A DNA stretch of 64,000 nucleotides, taken from assembly GCA_019685555.1 (NCBI GenBank), contig JABFQN010000001.1, positions 62,001 through 126,000 of the forward strand, given 5' to 3'. Within the stretch, counting starts at the first letter, position 1, and each line of letters opens with the position of its first letter. Positions 25,172 to 33,964 of the stretch are shown here, piece after piece. The DNA comes from Candidatus Bathyarchaeota archaeon A05DMB-3 (GTDB taxonomy: Archaea; Thermoproteota; Bathyarchaeia; Bathyarchaeales; Bathycorpusculaceae). A model generated the notes under the pieces. It worked only from the letters and a program-made list of their open reading frames with translations, was not told the origin of the DNA and did not search any database. Position numbers and translations under genes: made by a program.

Positions 25172-25600
25172 TTATTTTCCTTCGATGACTTTTTTAGCTA
25201 TCGCTACCGCTTCTTCCTTACTTTTTCCGTAAAGGGCGCTAATAGCATCGGCATCTTCTTTCTTTACGGCTGCTCCGCCAATCATTAGAGCAATTTTGCC
25301 CTTCAGCCCGGCATCGGTTAACGCTTGGTCCAGCTTTGGTAAATTATCCTTGGCGGGTTTTGTGTTTATTGAAACAGCTATAATGTTCGCGTTTACTTCC
25401 TTAGCCTTTGAGGCAAAGGTTTGGGGGGCAACGGCTTTACCTAAGTCTACTGTTTTGAATCCAGCCCTTTTGAGCGCCTTTCGCACCATTTCTTTTGCAG
25501 AGTCGTGTAAATCCGGTTCAAGGTTTCCAATAACAATGGTTCCTAGAGGGCTTTCAGGTTCTGGCGGTTCCTTTTCCATCATGGATTTAAGCCACGGCAT
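25172..25600 (-). CDS. Stand-alone methyltransferase corrinoid protein (B12-binding domain)
   Basis: A B12-binding domain of the MtaC/MtbC/MetH type: the cobalt-ligand motif D30-L-H32-D33-S-A-K36 (DxHDxxK), a serine in the AVSIN strand near residue 77 and a GGA loop at 108-110. The helical cap domain that precedes this fold in MtaC/MtbC is missing; only about 20 proline/glutamate-rich residues come first. It is the first gene of an operon with mtrH and should carry the methyl group handled by MtrH. No substrate-specific partner such as MtaB lies beside it. GGGA precedes the ATG at 25600. Confidence 0.9.
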   Translation of the reverse strand: MPWLKSMMEKEPPEPESPLGTIVIGNLEPDLHDSAKEMVRKALKRAGFKTVDLGKAVAPQTFASKAKEVNANIIAVSINTKPAKDNLPKLDQALTDAGLKGKIALMIGGAAVKKEDADAISALYGKSKEEAVAIAKKVIEGK

Positions 25601-25679
25601 TCATATATCCCTTCAGCGTGCTCTATAAATAAGGCAAAATTTAAGTTTTACCACATAAAATGGAGCAAAGGTCTCATAA

Positions 25680-27935
25680 ATGACAAAAACGAGCAAAAAA
25701 ATAAATGAAAGCTCTTTGGCACTATGCATTTTCATTTTCGCCGTACTTTACCGTCTCTTGTTGCTGCAAACAGAAATTTATCCTCCAGGACCTGACGCTG
25801 GATTACACAGCAGCATCATTAATTCTATAGTTTTTGAAAATGGAAATTTTTCATGGAACTACTATCACATGGGAGGCGGTCCATCTTTAACCCATCCAGG
25901 TTTCCACTTTTTCACATCCTTTATATGGTTGACAACGGGAATGCCCGATTACCTTGCACAGTATTTGGTTGCAACTTTATTTTCATCTTTAATCGTTTTA
26001 TGCGCTTTCCTCATAACGCGAGCCGCTTGGGGGCTACCGTTTGCTTCTCTCATAGCGGCTTTTTTGGCTGCATTATCAAGATATGACATTGAAATGATAG
26101 CGTGGGGCGGCTACCCCAACGTGGTTATGCTTATGGTAATACCGTTAGCTTTTTACATGCTTTTCAGAAGAGACACACCCTCAACTACATTGGTTGTCAT
26201 ATCCTCTCTTTTGATAGGGACGCTTTTCATCACCCATTCATTAAGCATAACAGCATTCTTGTGCATAGCATCTCCATTCCTTGTTTTAGCGTTTTTTGCT
26301 TCTAATAAATCGCCAAAAGATAAAAGGGTGATTCTCTTGTTTGCCTCAGCCATTTTTCTAGGTTTTTTGATAGCTTCGCCTTTCATAGCCTATGTTTTTC
26401 CTGTTTACCTAAAAAACGTTGAAGAAGGCATGTTTGTCGGCGCAATAAATGAGAATAGAGAGGCGATTGTCTTAACCCGCATGGTTTCTGTTCAACTTGT
26501 ACTTGCTTCATTGATTCCCGCTTTTTCCTTTCTTATGTTTTCGAAAAGGTATAAGGGCGCATTTTTTGATAAAACAGGCCTTTTATTCAGCTTATGGATT
26601 CTTATACCCGCGATTCTAACACAGTCCTATATAATTGGAGTTTACACGGATTACTTCCGTTTTCTGCATTTTCTAATTTTTCCATTAACAGTGTTTTTTG
26701 CACTTTTAATTGACCACATATCTGGTTTTATTGCAAAAGCCTTGGGGAATTTCACACGAGATGTTAAAGCGCCTATTAGCCTAGGGACTCTTCATTCACT
26801 GCTCGTAACTGGATTTCTGGTGGTTTCTTTGTTTGGCTTTATCCCATTTTTCGCAAGCCCAGCTGAGGGCTTCTCTATTGCCAACTATTACCGGGTTGTT
26901 TATCCTCCGGAGTTTGAGTCAATAGAATGGATTAAAGAGAGAACTCCCATAAACGCTGTTTTTGCTTCTCCCCATGGTTATGGATGGTGGATTTCTGGGA
27001 TTGGACAGCGGGTCACGTTAAGCGCCACCGAGCCTCAGTTTTTGATAGTTCCCCACGAGTTTGAAGCAGCATACATTGCAAGAACATTACTTAGCACAAA
27101 TTTTGTTCTAAACAATGGGTTTATCGAAATATGGGATGATGGAAGTTACGTTGGAAGATATAATCCCATGTTGTTAATAAACTGTACAAGGCTTCCAGAG
27201 CCTCATCCGATGTTTTATTTCAACGAAAGTGAGATAACAATCTTTTACAGAGAGAACACTAGCACTAAGATAGTTGACGCTATAGAAGTCCCACCGAAAA
27301 ATTTGACCATTGAAACAGCTCAAGAATCAGCGCGCCTGTTAATAATGAGGGAAAATACCCACTTAACTTTAACGCGGCGGGTGGAAGTTTTAAAAGACAC
27401 TAGGTTTGCCATTTTATCCCTATCGATAAAGGGTTTAGACAACAAAACCTCTCTGGAATATGTTCGAATCATGCTGCACATACAAGGGAAAGTCTTACAG
27501 ATGGAACAAACTGTTGGAGTGTTAGATGAAAACGCAAAGATATGCGCTCAAATAATATTCGAAGAGAAAAAACCACTCATTAAACTATTTCCCTCCGAGA
27601 ACCCTAACTGCCTAGAACTGCTCTACACTGCTGAAAACCCTCAAAGCATAGAAATAACAATAATTATCGGGGGATTCGAAACCGAAAAAATAGAGGAAAC
27701 CTACGTTGAAAGCTTATTAGCTAACATGACTCGTTCATGGTCAAAAAAAGAATCTGAAAGCTTACCTATCCGAGCTTTTGATTACCGTGAAACAATAAAA
27801 CTGAAGAAAATAACTTTTATTGCATGTGAACGGAAAGAGTTCGCAATCAAAAGATTTGCAAACGATCCCATGTTCAACCTTGTTTTCATCAACGATAATG
27901 TCGCAATATTTAAAGTTCGAGATTCCAATGGTTAG
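25680..27935 (+). CDS. Large GT-C-like membrane glycosyltransferase-like protein (1)
   Basis: A 751-residue protein with about 11 hydrophobic spans (residues 10-395) and a large C-terminal extracytoplasmic part (about 400-751). The first outside loop has PPGPDAGLHSSI, an Asp-containing motif in the position of the catalytic acid of GT-C enzymes. Other loops carry WGGYPNVVM and a TDYFRF motif. GT-C enzymes use polyprenyl-phosphate sugars to build surface glycans or glycoproteins. It is followed after 3 bp by a paralogue of the same plan, and both probably form one transcript. The specific sugar and acceptor are unknown, and a non-catalytic role is possible. Confidence 0.72.
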   Translation: MTKTSKKINESSLALCIFIFAVLYRLLLLQTEIYPPGPDAGLHSSIINSIVFENGNFSWNYYHMGGGPSLTHPGFHFFTSFIWLTTGMPDYLAQYLVATLFSSLIVLCAFLITRAAWGLPFASLIAAFLAALSRYDIEMIAWGGYPNVVMLMVIPLAFYMLFRRDTPSTTLVVISSLLIGTLFITHSLSITAFLCIASPFLVLAFFASNKSPKDKRVILLFASAIFLGFLIASPFIAYVFPVYLKNVEEGMFVGAINENREAIVLTRMVSVQLVLASLIPAFSFLMFSKRYKGAFFDKTGLLFSLWILIPAILTQSYIIGVYTDYFRFLHFLIFPLTVFFALLIDHISGFIAKALGNFTRDVKAPISLGTLHSLLVTGFLVVSLFGFIPFFASPAEGFSIANYYRVVYPPEFESIEWIKERTPINAVFASPHGYGWWISGIGQRVTLSATEPQFLIVPHEFEAAYIARTLLSTNFVLNNGFIEIWDDGSYVGRYNPMLLINCTRLPEPHPMFYFNESEITIFYRENTSTKIVDAIEVPPKNLTIETAQESARLLIMRENTHLTLTRRVEVLKDTRFAILSLSIKGLDNKTSLEYVRIMLHIQGKVLQMEQTVGVLDENAKICAQIIFEEKKPLIKLFPSENPNCLELLYTAENPQSIEITIIIGGFETEKIEETYVESLLANMTRSWSKKESESLPIRAFDYRETIKLKKITFIACERKEFAIKRFANDPMFNLVFINDNVAIFKVRDSNG

Positions 27936-27938
27936 AAG

Positions 27939-30239
27939 ATGGAAGGTAACATGCATAAAGAGAGCTACAGAAAAATCTTTGTAATATCCTTCTCCGTTTT
28001 AATAATCTTTACATTTTACATGCTGGTGTCCTCAAATGGCTTTATCCTTGGAAACGACCCTGCCATACACCTGTCAAAAACATATGAAATATTAGAAACA
28101 GGAACTGTCTCGTTTTCTGAAATTACTTGGTACCCGCCGCTTTATCGTATTTTGCTGGCAGAATGCATAATTTTTACAGGGGCTTCTAACTTTGAAAGCG
28201 CTCTTTTCATAATGAAGAGTTTAACTGTTACATTTGACTGGTTGTTAATTTTTTCAGTCTATCTGATAGGCGCTAGGCTCAGAAACGAGGAGAGCGGCAT
28301 TATCGCCTCTTCGTTGATGCTGCTCTGTTATCCACTATACGAAATCAATTTTTGGGGCGGCTATTCTAGTCTCCTTAGCATAGTGTACATGTATCTACTG
28401 TTATTCCATTTGTCAACAAAAAGTGAAGGATTCGCTTACAAGTTGATAGTTTTCATAACTGCCTTTTCTATGGTATTAACTCATCAGTTTGCAACTTTTC
28501 TAACCATCACAATTCTGATATTTTATGCATTAATCAGTTTTCTCGTGTTTCGCAGATCGTTTACTCGCACTTTTATAGTGGCAGTTTTAGGAGCCTTAGC
28601 CGCTTTCGTTTTATGGTATGTCCCGGTTATACTGCCTTACATTAACGTTCTTATAAGCCACATTTTCTTCGGTGAAAGAACATACTTAAATTTGACTTGG
28701 CGTGTGACGCTGGATGTCTTTCTCATGAGCTTTGGCTTCATAATTTTATTCGCTTTTTTGGGAGCACTATTAACATTCTACAACAGCAAAAAGAGAAAAG
28801 AGTTAGAGTTTTACACGCTTTTATTCCTAAGTTTCCTTATTCCGCTGGTTTTAACGCAATCCTACCTTTTTGGCATCCTACTCCCATATGACCGATTTGT
28901 CTATTATCTTATGCCATCCGCAGTTGCCTTTGCAGCCGTAATAACATATCTAATAGTGAAGTTCGCTTTCTCTTACATCATAAATTTGGACTGGAAAATT
29001 CAAAAAAACCAGATAAAGGTCATTCTCCTAACCTCCTCTATTTCTTTACTGTTTGTGTCAAGGTTTCCGGTTTTAACAAACAAGGTTTATGAGGCTGTAG
29101 ACTACTATTCCTATCTGAATCCACAGAGTTATGACGCTGGTATTTGGCTGAAAAGGACCTACCCGTCTGAAGCCAATTTAATAGTTGCGGAGAAACCCGG
29201 TTCCTTTTTCGAAATGATTTCCAGTAAATCCACAATCATAGAAACCAATCCCCTCATTCAAAGGGAAGCTGCCGCCGAAACCGTGCTAAATTTGGCTTAT
29301 GAGATAGAGCAACCTTTTACGTTATTTAGAGTCTATGAAATTCGAATGCCCTACGAACTCGACCAGTACAACGTATTAATTCATAATGTATGGAAAAGAG
29401 CCGCCTTCTTATTTGACGAGGAAACATTCTTGTCCTACACTAAAGATGGAAAAGAGTTTTCCGCGAAAATTCCAGATTTAGAGAGAAAAATTCTTTGGAC
29501 TGAAGAAAAGGGCAGTAGGAAACTTCAGATCCAATATTTCTCGAAAAACGAGTTTATCCTAATAGAAAATGTTGAGGCAAAAAATGCCAAAATTCCAATC
29601 TATATTAGCTGGACATTTACACCTTTATGCAATGAAATCAAAAACGCCAGTTTCCACTTAAGCATTCACTTTGACCTTTACCGTTCATTCGAGAGAGCTT
29701 ATGTTCCAGAGAAACTCAACTGGGAAAGCCCATGGAATAAACCCTCATACATAGAAGGAGACCGAAAATGGGCTCTTGTGGATTTTAACCCTGAAACTCT
29801 GCCGGAAAATTATGTTGCATTTAACGATCCCGCAAACGGAGTCTTTTATGCTTTTCAATTTAAGGATTATCCAAATTGGGGAAGCATAGGAGTTTTATCA
29901 ACTAAGCAGATAGACGCGTTAAGATTAAGATACGACTTCGGCGACGTAAACGACACGGTTTCACTTGCATATTCAATTGCCGCCTTCTCAGAGGAAAGCT
30001 ACCATGTGAGCTTAAAGGAATTTAGTGAAGTTTTTAATTTGGAAATGAGAGGGAATTTTGCTGTGCAATATAGAGATTACTTAACATGTGCGAAAGAGAT
30101 GGCGATACAATTTTTGGTTTTTGACAAAGAGAAGTTCAGAACCGAGTTTTTAAACTCCAACTTTCTGCAACTTGTATATTCAAATGACTTGTACGTCATC
30201 TGCAAAGTTAAAGGAGACAACAGCGTTAACACGGAATAA
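27939..30239 (+). CDS. Large GT-C-like membrane glycosyltransferase-like protein (2)
   Basis: A 766-residue paralogue of the preceding gene: about 11 spans in residues 10-385, the first-loop motif GNDPAIHLSKTY, NFWGGYSSL corresponding to AWGGYPNV in the first copy, and a long C-terminal outside domain rich in strands. The similar loops suggest the two proteins act together or on related donors. Two starts are possible, ATG 27939 and ATG 27951; a GGAAGG stretch between them could serve the second. The stop is 57-68 bp before the next, HemW-like gene. No outside assignment is firm beyond the GT-C-like plan. Confidence 0.72.
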   Translation: MEGNMHKESYRKIFVISFSVLIIFTFYMLVSSNGFILGNDPAIHLSKTYEILETGTVSFSEITWYPPLYRILLAECIIFTGASNFESALFIMKSLTVTFDWLLIFSVYLIGARLRNEESGIIASSLMLLCYPLYEINFWGGYSSLLSIVYMYLLLFHLSTKSEGFAYKLIVFITAFSMVLTHQFATFLTITILIFYALISFLVFRRSFTRTFIVAVLGALAAFVLWYVPVILPYINVLISHIFFGERTYLNLTWRVTLDVFLMSFGFIILFAFLGALLTFYNSKKRKELEFYTLLFLSFLIPLVLTQSYLFGILLPYDRFVYYLMPSAVAFAAVITYLIVKFAFSYIINLDWKIQKNQIKVILLTSSISLLFVSRFPVLTNKVYEAVDYYSYLNPQSYDAGIWLKRTYPSEANLIVAEKPGSFFEMISSKSTIIETNPLIQREAAAETVLNLAYEIEQPFTLFRVYEIRMPYELDQYNVLIHNVWKRAAFLFDEETFLSYTKDGKEFSAKIPDLERKILWTEEKGSRKLQIQYFSKNEFILIENVEAKNAKIPIYISWTFTPLCNEIKNASFHLSIHFDLYRSFERAYVPEKLNWESPWNKPSYIEGDRKWALVDFNPETLPENYVAFNDPANGVFYAFQFKDYPNWGSIGVLSTKQIDALRLRYDFGDVNDTVSLAYSIAAFSEESYHVSLKEFSEVFNLEMRGNFAVQYRDYLTCAKEMAIQFLVFDKEKFRTEFLNSNFLQLVYSNDLYVICKVKGDNSVNTE

Positions 30240-30307
30240 AAGGTTAAAGATACGGGAAGGTTTTTAAATTTCCCATTCAAAAAGAAAATCAAAAGGTGGA
30301 GAAATTC

Positions 30308-31612
30308 TTGGACGAGAATATAAGGCAGGAAATTCTTAACGCATATGAGTTCAGAAAGCAGTGGCCGCCTTACACTTACCGGGAATATTTAGACGTCACT
30401 CCCGAGCTTTTAAAATCCTTTGTAGAATTTCTAAAAACTGAAAACATGGGTAAAAGGAAAATGGAGCTGCAGCCGTGGATTACCTTCTGCGATTCCAGAT
30501 GCTCTTTTTGTTATTACCCATCAACAATGTTTAGAGGCGAATTTGTAAACCCATACCTAACAGCTTTAAAAAAGGAGTTAAAAATGTATGCTGAAACAAG
30601 ATACGTTAAAACCAGCGAGTTTGATGAAATAGTTCTAGGCGGCGGAACCCCAACGGTGTTGTCTGCAGAACAGCTTATAGGCATAATCTCTTTCTGCAAA
30701 GAAAACTTCAACATAAGTCAAGATTACATGATAAAAATAACAGGTTCAACGCATAACCTTGATGAATGCAAGCTTAAAAAATTCGCTGAATATGGAGTGC
30801 TCCAACTAGATGTGGGTGTGCAAACCTTCAATAACGAAATAAGACGCGGACTTTTCATCCAAGACAGCGGAGAGCACGCTGAAGAAATAATAAGGAAGGC
30901 TAGGCAACTTGGACTTTACGTTTGCATAGATTTAATGTACAACCTGCCTGGACAAACAATGGAAATATGGAGGGAAGACGTTAAAAAAGCCATAGAATTA
31001 GAGCTGGAAGGCATAGACTGTTACCCCCTCGAAGTCTATCCCGGGACATTAATGGAAAAGCAGCTTCAAAGTGGAGAACTGCCCCCTCCAGGGGATTGGA
31101 AAAAAGAGGCGTTAATGTATGTTGAAGCTGTCGAAATGTTTACGAAGGCAGGCTACACTCCTGTGGGACATGACAGATTTACAAAAGTTAGGGAACACAT
31201 AGAGGAATCATGCCTAAACGGTTGGCCTTGGGCAGGCATATTGACAACGGGCGCGGGATGCTTCATGGGATATCTTGGGCGATACTCATACCAGAACACT
31301 GAAAAAGTACATGAATACATTGAGAAAGTAAGCAAAGGAATTTTTCCAATAGCAAAGATACACAAATCCAACGACGAGGACATGATTAAAAAAGTGATGG
31401 AGCGTCTGTACCTCAGATTACCAGTGGACAAGAAGGAATTCTTAGACAAGTTTGGGAAACTTCCTGAAGAAATGTTCCCAGACCCAATAAAGAAGTTGAA
31501 AGAGAGAGGATTAATCGAAGTTGACGATAAGGAAATTAGAATAACAAAACTTGGCGACATATGGCGAATAAACATTGCTTGGGAATTCGCCAATGCCAAG
31601 GCAATTTACTAG
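30308..31612 (+). CDS. HemW/coproporphyrinogen-oxidase-like radical SAM protein
   Basis: Radical SAM enzyme with the cluster motif C61-x3-C65-x2-C68 (TFCDSRCSFCYY), the EIVLGGGTPTVL loop, VGVQTFNNEIRRGL and DLMYNLPGQT, all shared with HemN/HemW proteins. Residues 340-435 resemble the HemN C-terminal winged region (GLIEVDDKEIRITKLGDIW). HemW-like proteins may deliver heme or act on tetrapyrroles or other substrates; no other heme genes lie nearby. The TTG at 30308 is favoured because GGTGGAG lies six bases upstream; a GTG at 30296 would overlap that site. It begins a run of four radical SAM genes. Confidence 0.85.
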   Translation: MDENIRQEILNAYEFRKQWPPYTYREYLDVTPELLKSFVEFLKTENMGKRKMELQPWITFCDSRCSFCYYPSTMFRGEFVNPYLTALKKELKMYAETRYVKTSEFDEIVLGGGTPTVLSAEQLIGIISFCKENFNISQDYMIKITGSTHNLDECKLKKFAEYGVLQLDVGVQTFNNEIRRGLFIQDSGEHAEEIIRKARQLGLYVCIDLMYNLPGQTMEIWREDVKKAIELELEGIDCYPLEVYPGTLMEKQLQSGELPPPGDWKKEALMYVEAVEMFTKAGYTPVGHDRFTKVREHIEESCLNGWPWAGILTTGAGCFMGYLGRYSYQNTEKVHEYIEKVSKGIFPIAKIHKSNDEDMIKKVMERLYLRLPVDKKEFLDKFGKLPEEMFPDPIKKLKERGLIEVDDKEIRITKLGDIWRINIAWEFANAKAIY

Positions 31613-31651
31613 TTTTAACCGATGATTTTAGAATCTTGTAAAAACCATTCG

Positions 31652-32713
31652 TTATTCACGTAACATTTTAGGTATGTAAGCACACGCCGGATCTGACTCA
31701 AAAATGTCGCCTGTGTAGAATTCCGCACGTGTTCTGCATCCTCCACAGATCTCTCTATATTCGCAAACGCCGCATTTACCCTTCAAATTGCTTTTATCTC
31801 TTAGTTTTAAATGGAAATCTGAACGTTGCAGTTCTGACCAGCATTCTTTCAAGGTTTTGGTTCTCACGTTTCCAAGCCTATAGCCCTCGTTGAAGCCGCA
31901 TGATCTGAAGTCGCCGTTTTCAGTTACGCTTATGTAGTTTCCGCCGATTGTGCACTTTCCAAGAAAGCGTGTTGTGAACCAGTCCCAGAAGTCAAACGGG
32001 TTTTTCTGGCGGACAATTCTGGCATAAAATGGGCTATAAACATTCACCTGAACTTTTCCTTCATACTTTTTCGATAAATCATAAAGATGGTTAAAAGTCC
32101 ACTCATACTCCTCCGGAGAAGGCGCCAAATCCTCTATGTTAGGTCCCGCCCGTCCAACAGGCACAAGGTTATGAAAAACAACCATTCTAGCACCGTAATC
32201 CGCTCCAAGTTTAATGGGGTGCTCAATAAATTTGTAGTTGTAACGGTTTAATGTAACCACCAAGCAGTCCAGTATTCCAGCTTCTGAAAGCCTTTTCATA
32301 ACTGAAAAAGCCTTATCATAGCTTCCTGCTCCACGCACCCTATCATTAGCCTCTCGAGGCCCATCAATACTTACGGCAGTGTGAACCTCGTTCCTAACAA
32401 GGCCGTTAAACAAGTCTTCATTAAAAACAAAGCCGCTAGTTATTAAGCTAACTTCAAGCCCAGCTTTTTTCGCATAACCAATGATGTCGAAAATGTCCCT
32501 TCTTAAAAGGGGTTCACCCCCACTAATCCCAAACCAAGGCGAACCAAAATCGTAAACCTGATCAACAATCCTAAAACCATCTTCCGTGCTAACCTCTCCA
32601 AAATTTCCAGCCTCAAGATTGAAACTACAGTATGAACAATTACCCACACACCTTCTTGTACACCGCCACGTAATCATGTAAAGTGGCGCCTTGCTTTTCC
32701 TCATTTGCATCAC
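31652..32713 (-). CDS. Radical SAM/SPASM domain protein
   Basis: The [4Fe-4S]-SAM motif is C22-VGN-C26-SY-C29, followed by GISGGEPLLRRDIF. The C-terminal SPASM region has CTIGGNYISVTENGDFRSCGF and the closing C-x2-C-x5-C-x2-C (CGVCEYREICGGC) plus CAYIP, ligands for one or two auxiliary clusters. SPASM enzymes modify peptides (for example thioether or C-C links) or act in heme and cofactor maturation (AhbC/D, PqqE-like). A precursor peptide is not seen nearby. A TATA-like AAATTTATATC lies about 35 bp upstream of the start; GTG 32713 or ATG 32710 could be used. Confidence 0.85.
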   Translation of the reverse strand: MMQMRKSKAPLYMITWRCTRRCVGNCSYCSFNLEAGNFGEVSTEDGFRIVDQVYDFGSPWFGISGGEPLLRRDIFDIIGYAKKAGLEVSLITSGFVFNEDLFNGLVRNEVHTAVSIDGPREANDRVRGAGSYDKAFSVMKRLSEAGILDCLVVTLNRYNYKFIEHPIKLGADYGARMVVFHNLVPVGRAGPNIEDLAPSPEEYEWTFNHLYDLSKKYEGKVQVNVYSPFYARIVRQKNPFDFWDWFTTRFLGKCTIGGNYISVTENGDFRSCGFNEGYRLGNVRTKTLKECWSELQRSDFHLKLRDKSNLKGKCGVCEYREICGGCRTRAEFYTGDIFESDPACAYIPKMLRE

Positions 32714-32809
32714 GATAGCTAATAGGGAAATTGCTTTCAGATATAAATTTTTATCTCAAACTTATACCTTCTAACGTCGATCGCTTTAATATTTTAATTA
32801 TCTAATTAT

Positions 32810-33910
32810 TTAGTGGGGAAAATATCGGAGCATCTTGAGTAAGCCTTTGCTAAATGCGTGATTCCCATATTTGACTTGCATGATTTGGAGGAAATCCTGA
32901 GAGAGAGGAAGATAATTTAGAATTTGGGTTAACTCAAAAATGGGTGTATCCTTGAATTTAGAAAAGTTTTGAAGATAAAAGAGTAAAGCTTGTTTGCGTG
33001 TGTGAAAATGTGGAATGTAACGTTCAACTCTATATCTCTGACAAATAAATATGAATTTTTTATACAATCTCCACAAATAGAGATCAGATGGATAATATGT
33101 GCTTATCCCATTCCTCCAGCCATAAAGCTTCTTATACGACGTGAGATACTGTGCAAAGTTTTCTTTTAAGAAGCTCTGAAATTTATGGGAAGCTCTCATG
33201 TCCAGTGCACCACCCAAAATAAATTTGGCTCCATTTTCCTTGGCTGCCTTAATCACATAGGCGATGTTTCTGTTAGTGTCAGTGATGTAAGGGATTATAG
33301 GAGTTAACCATACTCCCACCATTATCCCTTCTTTTGAAAGTTCGCTAAGAACCTCCAGCCTCCTTTGGGGAGTGGGTGCATTTGGCTCTAACAGTTTTGC
33401 AAGTTTTTCGTCCATGGTTGTTATGCTTAATGCGATGCAACAGTGAAAGTTTTTAGAAGCCTCAGCTATTAAATCTAAGTCGCGTAGAATCAGATCAGAC
33501 TTGGTTCCTATGGCAAAGGGACAATTATATTCTTTTAGAACCTCTAAAATTTTCCGCGTAATACGGTAATTGGCCTCAGCTGGTTGGTATGGATCTACCA
33601 TTACACCCATATTAAGTACGGCTTTTCTTTTGAGTAGATTCAGCTCTTTGGCCAATATTTCTGGCGCATTAACTTTTACATAAACTGTTGATGCGCCTTC
33701 TCCAGTATCTAAATTTGAACTTACGCCCGTGTTGCAATATGTACAATTTAATTCGCAGTTGACATACGGATCAAAACTGCACTTTGTCCAAAAACGGGTG
33801 GCTAAAACCCCTAGATTTTTCAAAACGTTTTTGCATTTTATTGTTTCATAATTAATCTGCATGATCCATCTAGCACATATACAAGAATCGGGCTTTATTA
33901 ATTTGTTCAC
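32810..33910 (-). CDS. Radical SAM protein of the spore-photoproduct-lyase-like group
   Basis: Residues 40-300 resemble the COG1533 radical SAM group: the FDPYVNCELNCTYC segment with C52-x3-C56-x2-C59, followed by VMVDPYQPAEANYRITRKILEVL, GTKSDLILRDLDLI and LSITTMDEKLAKLLEPNAPTPQRRLEVL. These phrases are diagnostic of the group, whose members include SPL and many uncharacterised enzymes. It is not likely to be a true photoproduct lyase because the SPL C-terminal cysteine region is not evident. The GTG at 33910 lacks a ribosome site; the ATG at 33862 (MQINYETIKCKN) could be the real start. It is divergent from the B12-radical SAM gene at 33965. Confidence 0.82.
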   Translation of the reverse strand: MNKLIKPDSCICARWIMQINYETIKCKNVLKNLGVLATRFWTKCSFDPYVNCELNCTYCNTGVSSNLDTGEGASTVYVKVNAPEILAKELNLLKRKAVLNMGVMVDPYQPAEANYRITRKILEVLKEYNCPFAIGTKSDLILRDLDLIAEASKNFHCCIALSITTMDEKLAKLLEPNAPTPQRRLEVLSELSKEGIMVGVWLTPIIPYITDTNRNIAYVIKAAKENGAKFILGGALDMRASHKFQSFLKENFAQYLTSYKKLYGWRNGISTYYPSDLYLWRLYKKFIFICQRYRVERYIPHFHTRKQALLFYLQNFSKFKDTPIFELTQILNYLPLSQDFLQIMQVKYGNHAFSKGLLKMLRYFPH

Positions 33911-33964
33911 CTAAAATTCTAAATATTAAATAGTCACGAATACACTCTGCAATGGTGGCAGTTG

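Noticed and set aside
24238-25600. Methanogenesis genes
   Set aside because: MtrH alone is not evidence for methanogenesis; no mcr genes or other mtr subunits are in the window.
32810-33910. True spore photoproduct lyase
   Set aside because: The radical SAM core matches the wider COG1533 group, but the C-terminal catalytic cysteine region of the lyase is not evident, and archaea do not form spores.
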